A stretch of DNA of 64,000 nt from Rhizobacter sp. Root404 (lineage in GTDB: Bacteria; Pseudomonadota; Gammaproteobacteria; Burkholderiales; Burkholderiaceae_C): positions 1,741,355 to 1,805,354 of the forward strand of contig NZ_LMDS01000004.1 in assembly GCF_001425865.1 (NCBI RefSeq). Direction: 5' to 3'. The notes beneath the pieces were generated by a model. The model ran no database searches. It was given only the letters and a program-made list of their open reading frames with translations, and was not told where the DNA came from. Of this stretch, positions 52,768 to 60,042 are shown piece by piece; position 1 is the stretch's first letter; every line of letters starts with the position of its first letter. The position numbers and the translations under genes were made by a program.

Positions 52768-52870
52768 ATATGCTGCACTGCAGCGGGCTGGCCGCGAACT
52801 TGCAATCCACCTGCCGGCGGCGCTTAGCGCGCCGCATCTCATTCACCCGGCGTAAGGGCCCGTCCATCCG

Positions 52871-54145
52871 ATGACTTCCGCGCTCGTCATTTCATCGTCC
52901 GCCGCTGGCGCGCCCGACCTGCCGGCCGATCTGGCCGCGGTCGGGATTCACGTGCTTGGTGCGGTGCTGCGCTGCAACATGGTGCACGAGGCCATCCGCC
53001 TGACGCCGGACGTGGTGATCTGTTACGAGACGCAGGTCGAACCCGGCCTGTTCGGCGACATGGAGCTTCTCGCCGCCACCGCGGCGCGCCCGGTGATCGT
53101 GTTCACCAACGACCCGGACGCCGAGAAGATCGAACGCGCACTCGCTGCCGGCGTGCACGCCTACGTGATCAACGGCTACGCGATCAACCGGCTGCGCGCG
53201 CTGGTGCACGTGGCGCAGGCGCGCTTCAGGCACGAGCAGCAGCTGCGCGGGCAGCTGGCCGACGTGTCGCACCGGTTCGAGGAGCGCAAGCTGGTGGATC
53301 GCGCCAAGGGCATCCTGATGCGGGCACTGCAGATGACCGAGGAGGACGCGTTCCGCACGCTGCGCACGGCGTCGATGCACAGCAAGCAGCGGGTCGGCCA
53401 GGTCTCGCAGCAGGTGATCGCCGCGGCGCACTACGCCGATGCGGTCAACCGCGCCGGCAAGCTGCGGATGCTGTCGCAGCGGCTGGTCAAGCTGTGTGCG
53501 CTGCGCCTGGCCGGGCCGGCCACGGAGCTCGGCGAGCGCCAGCTGGCCGATTCGATCGAGCAACTCGACGCCAACATCGCAGCGCTCGGCAAGCGCCTGT
53601 CGAAGGCGACCTTCGGCGACCTCCTCGACGTCGTCGCGCAATCGTCGGCGCAACTGCGCGCGCTGGTCGGCGCCGCGCCGACGGTGGCGCAACTCGCCGA
53701 GCTCGACCGCTTGGCCGAGCAGGTGCTCACCCAGGCCGACCAGCTGACCCAGCACCTCGAGACGGCGGGCCTGGTGACGACGCTGCACGTGATCAACGTC
53801 TCGGGCCGTCAGCGCATGCTGTCGCAGCGCTTTGCCAAGCAGGCGCTGCTCGGGCTGCTGCTCGCCGGCGACGACGGCCAGCGCGCCCGCGACGCGATGG
53901 CCAACACCGCGCTCGAATTCGAGCAGGCGATGAAGTACCTGAGATCGACGCCGCTGAACGCGCGCGAGATCCGCGACCTGATCGAGACCGCCGAACGCGC
54001 CTGGACCACGCTGACCCAGGCCGCCACGCAGGTGCGCAGCGCCGCCGGCCAGCGCGCGCTGGGCGAATCGAGCGAGGCCGAGCTGGCGGCCTTCGAACAG
54101 CTGACCGCGCTGTACGAACGCAACATGCAGGTGCTGATGGGCTGA
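52871..54145 (+). CDS. ANTAR antiterminator fused to two nitrate P-box (PilJ/NarX-type) repeats
   Basis: A 424-residue regulator. Residues 1-120 are a NasT-like receiver fold without an obvious phosphorylation triad. An ANTAR RNA-binding domain spans about 125-186 (FEERKLVDRAKGILMRALQMTEEDAFRTLRTASMHSKQRV). Then follow two helical repeats, each starting with a P-box: NRAGKLRMLSQR (193-204) and NVSGRQRMLSQR (309-320), the motif that binds nitrate in NarX/NarQ-like sensors and occurs in PilJ domains. It should bind nitrate or nitrite and prevent termination in target leaders. Klebsiella NasR has a NIT sensor before ANTAR; here the sensor follows it. It is divergent from narK, whose leader carries fitting hairpins. 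Confidence 0.88.
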   Translation: MTSALVISSSAAGAPDLPADLAAVGIHVLGAVLRCNMVHEAIRLTPDVVICYETQVEPGLFGDMELLAATAARPVIVFTNDPDAEKIERALAAGVHAYVINGYAINRLRALVHVAQARFRHEQQLRGQLADVSHRFEERKLVDRAKGILMRALQMTEEDAFRTLRTASMHSKQRVGQVSQQVIAAAHYADAVNRAGKLRMLSQRLVKLCALRLAGPATELGERQLADSIEQLDANIAALGKRLSKATFGDLLDVVAQSSAQLRALVGAAPTVAQLAELDRLAEQVLTQADQLTQHLETAGLVTTLHVINVSGRQRMLSQRFAKQALLGLLLAGDDGQRARDAMANTALEFEQAMKYLRSTPLNAREIRDLIETAERAWTTLTQAATQVRSAAGQRALGESSEAELAAFEQLTALYERNMQVLMG

Positions 54146-54170
54146 AGGGCTGAGGGGAGGCCGCTGTCGC

Positions 54171-54968
54171 TCAGGCCGCCTTCTCGACGTGGCCGTGGCG
54201 GGTGTAGAGGAAGTCCAGCACCTCCTTGCGCAGGTGGGTGTAGCGCGGGTCTTCGGCCAGCTCGACGCGGTTGCGCGGGCGCGGCAGGTCGACCGGCAGG
54301 ATCTCGCCGATCGTCGCGGCCGGGCCATTGGTCATCATCACGATGCGGTCCGACAGCAGCACCGCCTCGTCGACATCGTGCGTGACCATCACGACCGTGC
54401 TGTGGGTGCGCGCGACGATCTTCAGCAGCTCGTCCTGCAGGTGCGCGCGGGTCAGCGCATCGAGCGCGCCGAACGGCTCGTCCATCAGCAACACCTTCGG
54501 CTCCATCGCGAGCGCGCGGGCGATGCCGACGCGCTGCTTCATGCCGCCGGAGATCTCGTTCGGCCGCTTCTGCACCGCGTGGCCCATGGTGACCAATTCG
54601 AGCGCGGCGAGCGTGCGCGCCGCGAGCTGCGCCTTCGTCTCGGTCGCGCCGAACACGCGCTCGACCGCGAGGTGCACGTTCTCGAAGCAGGTCAGCCACG
54701 GCAGCAGCGAGTGGTTCTGGAACACCACGCCGCGTTCCGGGCCGGGCGCGGCGATCTCGCGGTTGTCGCACAGCAGCACGCCGCCGGTGGGCAGCGTGAG
54801 GCCGGCGATCAGGTTCAGCAGCGTCGACTTGCCGCAGCCCGAATGGCCGATCAGCGTGACGAACTCGCCCTTCGCGACCGTGAGATCGATCTCGCGCAGC
54901 GCGTGGAAGCGGCCCTTCTTGGTCGTGAACACCATCTCGACGTTCTGGACCTGGATGAAATTCTGCAT
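54171..54968 (-). CDS. nrtD: Nitrate ABC transporter ATP-binding protein
   Basis: A 265-residue ATPase of the nitrate/sulfonate/taurine class. Walker A is GHSGCGKST, the signature is ISGGMKQRVGIARAL, and Walker B is VLLMDEPFGALDALTR. The VVFQNHSLLPWLTCFENV Q-loop is characteristic of NrtC/NrtD. No C-terminal binding-protein domain is fused, so it is NrtD-like. ATG 54968 has GGAG 8 bases upstream; ATG 54974 is also possible. Last gene of the nrtA-nrtB-nrtD unit and convergent with the antiterminator gene. Confidence 0.92.
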   Translation of the reverse strand: MQNFIQVQNVEMVFTTKKGRFHALREIDLTVAKGEFVTLIGHSGCGKSTLLNLIAGLTLPTGGVLLCDNREIAAPGPERGVVFQNHSLLPWLTCFENVHLAVERVFGATETKAQLAARTLAALELVTMGHAVQKRPNEISGGMKQRVGIARALAMEPKVLLMDEPFGALDALTRAHLQDELLKIVARTHSTVVMVTHDVDEAVLLSDRIVMMTNGPAATIGEILPVDLPRPRNRVELAEDPRYTHLRKEVLDFLYTRHGHVEKAA

Positions 54969-54982
54969 GGTCATGGCTCCGG

Positions 54983-55885
54983 TCAGACGTCGTCGTAGCT
55001 GAAGCGCCTGGCGATCGCGATCAGCGTCCATTCGAGCAGCAGCCCGACGACGCCGATCACGAAGATCGCGATCAGGATGTGCTTGACGTTCAGGTTGTTC
55101 CACTCGTCCCAGACCCAGAAGCCGATGCCGACGCCGCCGGTCAGCATCTCGGCCGCGACGATCACCAGCCACGCGGTGCCCACGCTCAGGCGCACGCCGG
55201 TCAGCATGTACGGCAGCACGGCCGGGAACAGGATCTTCGTGACGACCTTCCACTCCGACAGGTTCAGCACGCGCGCGACGTTCAGGTAGTCGCTCGGCAC
55301 GCGCTGCACGCCGACCGCGGTGTTGATCACCATTGGCCAGATCGAGCAGATGAAGATCGTCCAGATCGCGGCCGGGTTCGCGGCCTTGAACACCAGGAGG
55401 CCGATCGGCAGCCAGGCCAGCGGCGAGACCGGCCGCAGCAGGCTGATCAGCGGCGAGGCCATGTTGTTGAGGAACTCGAAGCGCCCGATCATGAAGCCGG
55501 CCGGGATGCCGACCAGCGCCGCGAGCCCGAAGCCGACTGCCACCCGCTCGAGCGAGAACAGGATGTTCCAGCCGATGCCCTGGTCGTTCGGCCCGTTGCG
55601 GTAGAACGGGTCGGAGAACACCTTGACCGCCTCGGTGAAGGTCGCGGCCGGGGTCGGGAACGTGGTGCTGTTCAGCGTCGCCAGCGCCCAGATGCCGACG
55701 AGGATCGCGATGCCCGCGAGCGGCGGCAGCACCTTCATGAAGAAGGCGCGCCAGTCGATGCCCGCCTTGTCGGGCGCGGGCGACGCGAGAGCCGCCGCCC
55801 GCGGTTTGGCGACGCTCACGGCGGGCGCCGCCTTGTCCGCGAGGCCCCGGGTGTCGAGCGAGGTGTGAAAGACGGCACTGACCAT
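54983..55885 (-). CDS. nrtB: Nitrate ABC transporter permease
   Basis: A 300-residue BPD-type permease with about six membrane helices after a 45-residue cytoplasmic tail rich in Ala and Pro. The segment GIPAGFMIGRFEFLNNMASPLISLLRPVSPLAWLPIGLLVF and the EAA-type loop VARVLNLSEWKVVTKILFPAVLPYMLTGVRLSVGTAWLVIVAAEML are those of NrtB/CmpB proteins. It forms the channel of the nitrate importer. It starts 12 bases after the nrtA stop and ends 14 bases before the ATPase start. Confidence 0.93.
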   Translation of the reverse strand: MVSAVFHTSLDTRGLADKAAPAVSVAKPRAAALASPAPDKAGIDWRAFFMKVLPPLAGIAILVGIWALATLNSTTFPTPAATFTEAVKVFSDPFYRNGPNDQGIGWNILFSLERVAVGFGLAALVGIPAGFMIGRFEFLNNMASPLISLLRPVSPLAWLPIGLLVFKAANPAAIWTIFICSIWPMVINTAVGVQRVPSDYLNVARVLNLSEWKVVTKILFPAVLPYMLTGVRLSVGTAWLVIVAAEMLTGGVGIGFWVWDEWNNLNVKHILIAIFVIGVVGLLLEWTLIAIARRFSYDDV

Positions 55886-55897
55886 GGTGGCAACTCC

Positions 55898-57166
55898 TCA
55901 GGCCTTGATCGCGAAACTGTCGGCGTACTTCTTCGGGTCCTTGCCGTCCCAGATCACGCCGTCCATCAGCTTGCTGGAGCGCATCGGGTCCTTGGGCACG
56001 CTGATCTTCAGCGCACCGGCCGCCTGCTTGTAGAGCTCGATCTGGTTCACCTGCTTCGCGACCGCGAGGTAGTCGGGGTGTTCCTTCATCAGGCCCCAGC
56101 GCTTGTGCTGGGTCAGGAACCACATGCCGTCGGACAGGTACGGGAAGTTGACCGCGCCGTCGTTGAAGAACTTCATGTGGTTCGGGTCGTCCCAGGTCTT
56201 GCCCAGGCCGTTCTGGTAGCGGCCGAGGATGCGCTGGTTGATCGCGTCGGCACTCGTGTTGATGTAGCTCTTCTCGGCGACGGTGTCGGCCATCTTCATC
56301 TTGTTGGCCAGGCTCGCGTCGATCCAGCGGCCCGCCTCCAGCACGGCCATCATCACGGCGCGACAGGTGTTGGGATGCTTCTTGACGAAGTCGGCGGTGG
56401 TGCCGAGCGTCTTTTCCGGGTGGTCCTTCCAGATGTCCTGCGTGGTGATCGCGGTGACGCCGATGCCGTCGATGATCGCGCGCTGGTTCCACGGCTCGCC
56501 GACGCAGAAGCCGTCCATGTTGCCGACGCGCATGTTCGCCACCATCTGCGGCGGCGGCACGGTGATCAGCTTGGCGCCGCTCAGCGGGTTGATGCCGGAG
56601 GCGGCGAGCCAGTAGTGGATCCACATCGTGTGGGTGCCGGTCGGGAAGGTGCCGGCGAAGGTGTACTCGCGCTTCTCCTTGGCCATCAGCCTGGCGAGCG
56701 ACGGGCCGTCGACCGCGCCCTTGTCCGCAAGCGCCTTCGACAGGGTGATGGCCTGGCCGTTGTTGTTCAGGCTCATCAGCACGGCCATGTCCTTCTTCGG
56801 ACCGGCGGTGCCGAGGTGCACGCCGTAGATCAGGCCGTAGAGCACATGCGCCATGTCGAGCTCGCCGTTGACGAGCTTGTCGCGCACCCCGGCCCACGAG
56901 GCCTCCTTGGTCGGGATGATCTTGACGCCGTATTTCTTGTCGAAACCGAGCACCGAGGCCATCACCACCGACGCGCAATCGGTCAGCGGGATGAAGCCGA
57001 TCCGCACCTCCTCCTTCTCGGGCTTGTCGGAGCCCTGTGCGTAGACCGCGGTGTGCAGGCCGGGAACGAGGCCGGCGGCGCTGGCCGCGGCCGCGGCCCG
57101 GATCAGGCTGCGGCGACGGAGATCGGGGACGGGAGCCGGGGGCGGGGTCGAGATCGTCGAAGTCAT
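55898..57166 (-). CDS. nrtA: Nitrate ABC transporter substrate-binding protein, Tat-exported
   Basis: A 422-residue CmpA/NrtA family protein. A twin-arginine signal is present (RRRSLIRAAAAASAAG, about 17-33, cleavage near VYAQG). The nitrate-binding fold begins EEVRIGFIPLTDCASVVMAS, and GTFPTGTHTMWIHYWLAASGINP and DGFCVGEPWNQRAI are diagnostic. Start ATG 57166 (MTSTIST) lies about 230 bases downstream of a predicted sigma-54 start, giving a long leader. Upstream lies a hexaloop hairpin at the very 5' end of the transcript. It captures nitrate in the periplasm for NrtB and NrtD. Confidence 0.94.
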   Translation of the reverse strand: MTSTISTPPPAPVPDLRRRSLIRAAAAASAAGLVPGLHTAVYAQGSDKPEKEEVRIGFIPLTDCASVVMASVLGFDKKYGVKIIPTKEASWAGVRDKLVNGELDMAHVLYGLIYGVHLGTAGPKKDMAVLMSLNNNGQAITLSKALADKGAVDGPSLARLMAKEKREYTFAGTFPTGTHTMWIHYWLAASGINPLSGAKLITVPPPQMVANMRVGNMDGFCVGEPWNQRAIIDGIGVTAITTQDIWKDHPEKTLGTTADFVKKHPNTCRAVMMAVLEAGRWIDASLANKMKMADTVAEKSYINTSADAINQRILGRYQNGLGKTWDDPNHMKFFNDGAVNFPYLSDGMWFLTQHKRWGLMKEHPDYLAVAKQVNQIELYKQAAGALKISVPKDPMRSSKLMDGVIWDGKDPKKYADSFAIKA

Positions 57167-57203
57167 GGGCAGGTCTCGTGAAGGTCGAAGGAGAAGCGGT
57201 GCA

Positions 57204-57219
57204 CGACGCTGCTGCGTCG
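57204..57219 (-). terminator. Hairpin near the end of the nrtA leader, candidate attenuator
   Basis: Minus-strand CGACGC-AGCA-GCGTCG, a six-base-pair stem with a tetraloop, 38 bases before the nrtA start. A pyrimidine-rich run (GCTTCTCCTTC) follows shortly after. It could be the terminator controlled by the antiterminator; there is no clean U-tract. Confidence 0.3.
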
Positions 57220-57373
57220 GGGCCATGCCCTGGCGTCAGCGCGAGATGAATCGGGTCGGGTCGAAGGCGCCAAGAGGGCCGTCACCAGGCCGACAGAACG
57301 ATCGGACTGGGCGGAATGCGCCGGGAGCGATGAAAGGCCGGCCGGCGTTGGCGTGGGCATTCCATGTCCATGT

Positions 57374-57395
57374 CGAAGATCGCCGTTGACCTTCG
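57374..57395 (-). promoter_or_regulatory. ANTAR-type hexaloop hairpin at the 5' end of the nrtA leader
   Basis: Minus-strand RNA CGAAGGUC and GAUCUUCG pair over eight positions (one G-U) and enclose the six-base loop AACGGC, with A at position 1 and G at position 4. It begins one base after the predicted sigma-54 start at about 57396. A second hairpin is not clear; a weak 3-bp candidate with loop AACGCC lies about 24 bases further on. Confidence 0.65.
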
Positions 57396-57406
57396 CAGGA
57401 GTCCTA

Positions 57407-57422
57407 TGCAATCGATGTGCCA
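57407..57422 (-). promoter_or_regulatory. Sigma-54 promoter of nrtABD
   Basis: Minus strand TGGCAC-ATCGA-TTGCA matches the -24/-12 consensus TGGCAC-N5-TTGCA in every defined base. Predicted start about 57396. It explains the 373-base gap between nrtA and the next gene. Confidence 0.85.
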
Positions 57423-57460
57423 GCGTCCGGCCCGGGGCGTCGCGCCTAAACTCGCGGCGA

Positions 57461-57490
57461 TGCACCGGCGAGGAGGACTTTGTTGGTGCG
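57461..57490. promoter_or_regulatory. Candidate tandem NtrC half-sites upstream of nrtA
   Basis: TGCACC-ggcga-GGAGGA at 57461-57477 and AGGACT-ttgtt-GGTGCG at 57474-57490 each resemble the NtrC site TGCACC-N5-GGTGCA with 10 of 12 and about 9 of 12 matches. They lie 65-95 bases upstream of the sigma-54 start. The matches are imperfect and overlap the ribosome-binding region side of the divergent gene, so this is tentative. Confidence 0.3.
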
Positions 57491-57539
57491 GCGCACAACG
57501 CCTGTGCGCCCTTCCCGTTCACTTTCGACAAGGCCCGCG

Positions 57540-58445
57540 ATGACCACCACCCCTGCCCACCCGGCGAGCCCGCGCATCGGCCTGATCGGCGTCGGCGCGA
57601 TGGGGATGGCGATGGCGCAACGGCTGCGAGAGCGCGGCCATGCCGTCTGGTCGCGCGACGTGCGGCCCGAGGCCGATGTGCAGGCGCGCGCCGCCGGCAT
57701 CACGGTGTGCGCGTCGCCGCGCGAGCTGGCCGCTGCGACCGACATCGTTTTCGTCATCGTCGTCAACGCCGCGCAGATCGACGAGGTCCTGTTCGGCGCG
57801 GACGGCGCGATCCACGCTTCCGCCGGCGCCCGCACCGTCGTGCTGTGCTCGACGATCGCGCCGCAGGACACCGTGCGCTTCGCGGCGCAGCTGGCGGCGC
57901 ACGGCCTCGCCTGCGTCGATGCACCGATCTCTGGCGGGCCGGTGCGTGCGCGCGCCGGTGCGATGAGCATGATGATCGCCGCGCCGGCGGCCACGCTCGC
58001 GCCGTGGCGGACGGTACTGGCCGACCTGGCCGAGAAGCGCTTCGTCGTCGGCGAGGCGATCGGCGACGCGGCCAAGGCCAAGCTCGTCAACAACCTGTTG
58101 GCGGGCGTCAACCTCGTCGCGGGCGCCGAGGCCCTGGCGCTGAGCGCGAAGCTCGGGCTCGACCCGCGCGCGATGTACGACCTGATCCGCGCGTCGAGCG
58201 GCGCGTCGTGGGTGTTCGAGGACCGGATGGCGCGCGCGCTCGACGAGGACTACACGCCGCCGCGCGCCGCGGCCCACATCCTGACCAAGGACATGGGCCT
58301 GGCGACCGCGCTGGCCGCCAGCGTCGACCACGCGACGCCGCTCGGCGACGCGGCGCTCGCGCGGTTGCGCGAGACGGTGGCGCGCGGCTGGGCGGAGCTG
58401 GACGATGCGGCGGTGATCAAGACGTATCAGCAACCGGCGCGATGA
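57540..58445 (+). CDS. 3-hydroxyisobutyrate dehydrogenase-like NAD(P)-dependent oxidoreductase
   Basis: A 301-residue beta-hydroxyacid dehydrogenase. The Rossmann motif GLIGVGAMGMAMAQRL lies at 14-29, the substrate motif DAPISGGPVRARAGAMSMM at about 128-146, and the catalytic lysine in AKAKLVNNLLAGVNL. Members oxidise 3-hydroxyisobutyrate, tartronate semialdehyde, threonate and related acids; the exact substrate is unclear. ATGA overlap with the ABC ATPase gene downstream. Confidence 0.88.
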   Translation: MTTTPAHPASPRIGLIGVGAMGMAMAQRLRERGHAVWSRDVRPEADVQARAAGITVCASPRELAAATDIVFVIVVNAAQIDEVLFGADGAIHASAGARTVVLCSTIAPQDTVRFAAQLAAHGLACVDAPISGGPVRARAGAMSMMIAAPAATLAPWRTVLADLAEKRFVVGEAIGDAAKAKLVNNLLAGVNLVAGAEALALSAKLGLDPRAMYDLIRASSGASWVFEDRMARALDEDYTPPRAAAHILTKDMGLATALAASVDHATPLGDAALARLRETVARGWAELDDAAVIKTYQQPAR

Positions 58446-59083
58446 CCCGCAACGCGGCCGACGTGATCCTGCGCATCGACGACTTGAGCGTCGGGCACCC
58501 GGGTGCGGCGCCGCTGGTCGCGCACTGGTCGGCCGCGATCCGGCCGGGCGTGACGCTGCTGCACGGCGACACCGGCAGCGGCAAGACGACGGTGTTGCGC
58601 GCCCTCGCGGGCCTGCATGCGGCGGCGGGCCGGTTGACCTTGAACGGCGTTGCGCTCGATGCCGATGCCGCGGCCTACCGCCGCCAACGCGTCTTCTGCG
58701 AGCCCGCGACCGACGCGCTCGACCAGGTGACCGCGCGCGCGGCGACCGCGATGCTCAGCGACGGCGATGCCGCGTTCGACCCCGCGCGCTGGGATGAACT
58801 CGTCGCCGGCTTCGCACTCGGGCCGCATCTCGACAAGCCGCTCTACATGCTGTCGACCGGCTCGAAGCGCAAGGTGTGGCTGGCCGCCGCGCTCGCCTCG
58901 GGCCGGCCGCTGGTGCTGCTGGACGAGCCGACCGGCGGTCTCGATGCACCGTCGATCCGCTGCCTGTGGGCGGCGCTGGCACGCGTCGCGGCGAGCGCCC
59001 AACGCGCGGTGATCGTCGCGAGCGCCGAACGCATTACCCAGGTCGCGTTGGCCGGCACCGTCGAGCTTCCCCTGCGCACCTGA
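58442..59083 (+). CDS. Orphan ABC transporter ATP-binding protein
   Basis: A 213-residue ATPase similar in size to CcmA-type proteins. Walker A is HGDTGSGKTT (about 41-50), and Walker B VLLDEPTGGLDAP. The signature reads LSTGSKRKVWLAAALASG, with STGS in place of LSGGQ, a degenerate but recognisable form. No permease or binding-protein gene is near. It overlaps the dehydrogenase stop by ATGA and is convergent with the Crp/Fnr gene. It may act with a membrane partner elsewhere. Confidence 0.82.
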   Translation: MTRNAADVILRIDDLSVGHPGAAPLVAHWSAAIRPGVTLLHGDTGSGKTTVLRALAGLHAAAGRLTLNGVALDADAAAYRRQRVFCEPATDALDQVTARAATAMLSDGDAAFDPARWDELVAGFALGPHLDKPLYMLSTGSKRKVWLAAALASGRPLVLLDEPTGGLDAPSIRCLWAALARVAASAQRAVIVASAERITQVALAGTVELPLRT

Positions 59084-59150
59084 GCGACGCGCTCAGAGCC
59101 GCGGCATCGAGTCGCCACGGAGATTGATGTGCACCCCTCCGGGGAAAACC

Positions 59151-59891
59151 CTAGAGCGCGCGGCCCCGTTCGCCGGGAAGCGGCGTCTTCACGTCGCAGC
59201 CGCCGCGCGGCGGCGCCACCCCGCTGTAGGCGCGCAGCGCCGGCAGGTCGAGCACGATCACGCCGCCGAATTCGACGCGCAGCAGCCCGGCGCGCTCCAG
59301 CGTGTGCAGCGCCTGGTTGGTGCGCTGGCGCGAGACCGACGACAGCAACCCGATCTCCTCCTGGCTGAGCTGAACGTACGAACCGGCCTGGGGGTACAGG
59401 TCGGGATCGAACAGGCTCGCCAGGCAGCGCGCGACCCGCGCATCGGGTCCGAGCAGCCGGTCGAACTCGACCAGGCCGATGAACAGGCTCAACCGCGCGT
59501 TGATGTGTGACAGAAGAAACCGGTTGAACGGCAGGCTGGTCGAGACCAGCCGTTCGAAGGTGTGGCGCGGGACGCAGGCGATCCGGGTGTCCCGAACCGC
59601 GACACCGTCGTAGCGCCAGATGCCCGGCCGCAACAGCGACCCTTCGCCGGCCCAGCCGCCGGCGGTGACGCCGGTGAAGGTCGACAACCGGCCGTCGCGT
59701 TGCGACACCGACATCTTCACCAGCCCTTCGATCACGCCGATCCACTGATCGGCCGGCGCGCCGCAGCGGATCGCGCTGCCGCCCACCGGGATGCGGCGTT
59801 CGTGCGACTCGCGGACCACGCGGTCGAGTTCGTCGGGCGTCAGCGTCGCGGCCCACAGGCTCGCGCGCAGCATCGTCTCCAGCGTCTGCAT
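59151..59891 (-). CDS. Crp/Fnr-family transcriptional regulator
   Basis: A 246-residue regulator. Residues 1-150 are a cyclic-nucleotide-binding-type beta barrel (APADQWIGVIEGLVKMSVSQRDGR, GGWAGEGSLL). The C-terminal helix-turn-helix carries LSQEEIGLLSSVSRQRTNQALHTLERAGLLRV, with the recognition helix SRQRTNQAL. No cysteine cluster for iron-sulfur sensing (as in FNR) is visible at the N-terminus. ATG 59891 has GGAGGAGGA about 8 bases upstream. It is divergent from the molybdenum hydroxylase genes with a perfect dyad between, so it probably regulates them and itself. Effector unknown. Confidence 0.9.
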   Translation of the reverse strand: MQTLETMLRASLWAATLTPDELDRVVRESHERRIPVGGSAIRCGAPADQWIGVIEGLVKMSVSQRDGRLSTFTGVTAGGWAGEGSLLRPGIWRYDGVAVRDTRIACVPRHTFERLVSTSLPFNRFLLSHINARLSLFIGLVEFDRLLGPDARVARCLASLFDPDLYPQAGSYVQLSQEEIGLLSSVSRQRTNQALHTLERAGLLRVEFGGVIVLDLPALRAYSGVAPPRGGCDVKTPLPGERGRAL

Positions 59892-59932
59892 GGGGTTTGT
59901 CCTCCTCCACTGCTCGCGTACGCGCGGCCCGG

Positions 59933-59950
59933 CCGATTGGATGCAATCGG
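59933..59950. promoter_or_regulatory. 18-bp dyad, candidate Crp/Fnr-family operator
   Basis: CCGATTG-GATG-CAATCGG with perfect 7-base arms, 42 bases upstream of the regulator gene and 93 bases upstream of the molybdenum hydroxylase gene. The half-site differs from FNR (TTGAT) and CRP (TGTGA) boxes. Confidence 0.55.
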
Positions 59951-60042
59951 AAACGCTTGTCAGAGATGTCATCGCAAAGACAACCTTGGCCGGGCCTTCT
60001 CGGCAACATCGTCGCGCACCCTCACCACAACAGGAGACAACG

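Noticed and set aside
52774..52790. NtrC-like site upstream of narK
   Set aside because: Only the left half TGCACT fits; the right half does not match.
51339..52805. narK start at the far upstream ATG
   Set aside because: It would translate the leader hairpins; GTG 52622 has a well-spaced GGAG.
57340..57360. Second ANTAR hairpin (loop AACGCC) in the nrtA leader
   Set aside because: Only three base pairs support the loop, so I do not list it as a feature.
59135..59145. CCCC-TCC-GGGG as a terminator between convergent genes
   Set aside because: Stem too short and no T-run on the correct side for either gene.
59958..59971. TGTCA-GAGA-TGTCA direct repeat upstream of the molybdenum hydroxylase
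   Set aside because: A short direct repeat without symmetry; the nearby dyad at 59933 is the better operator.
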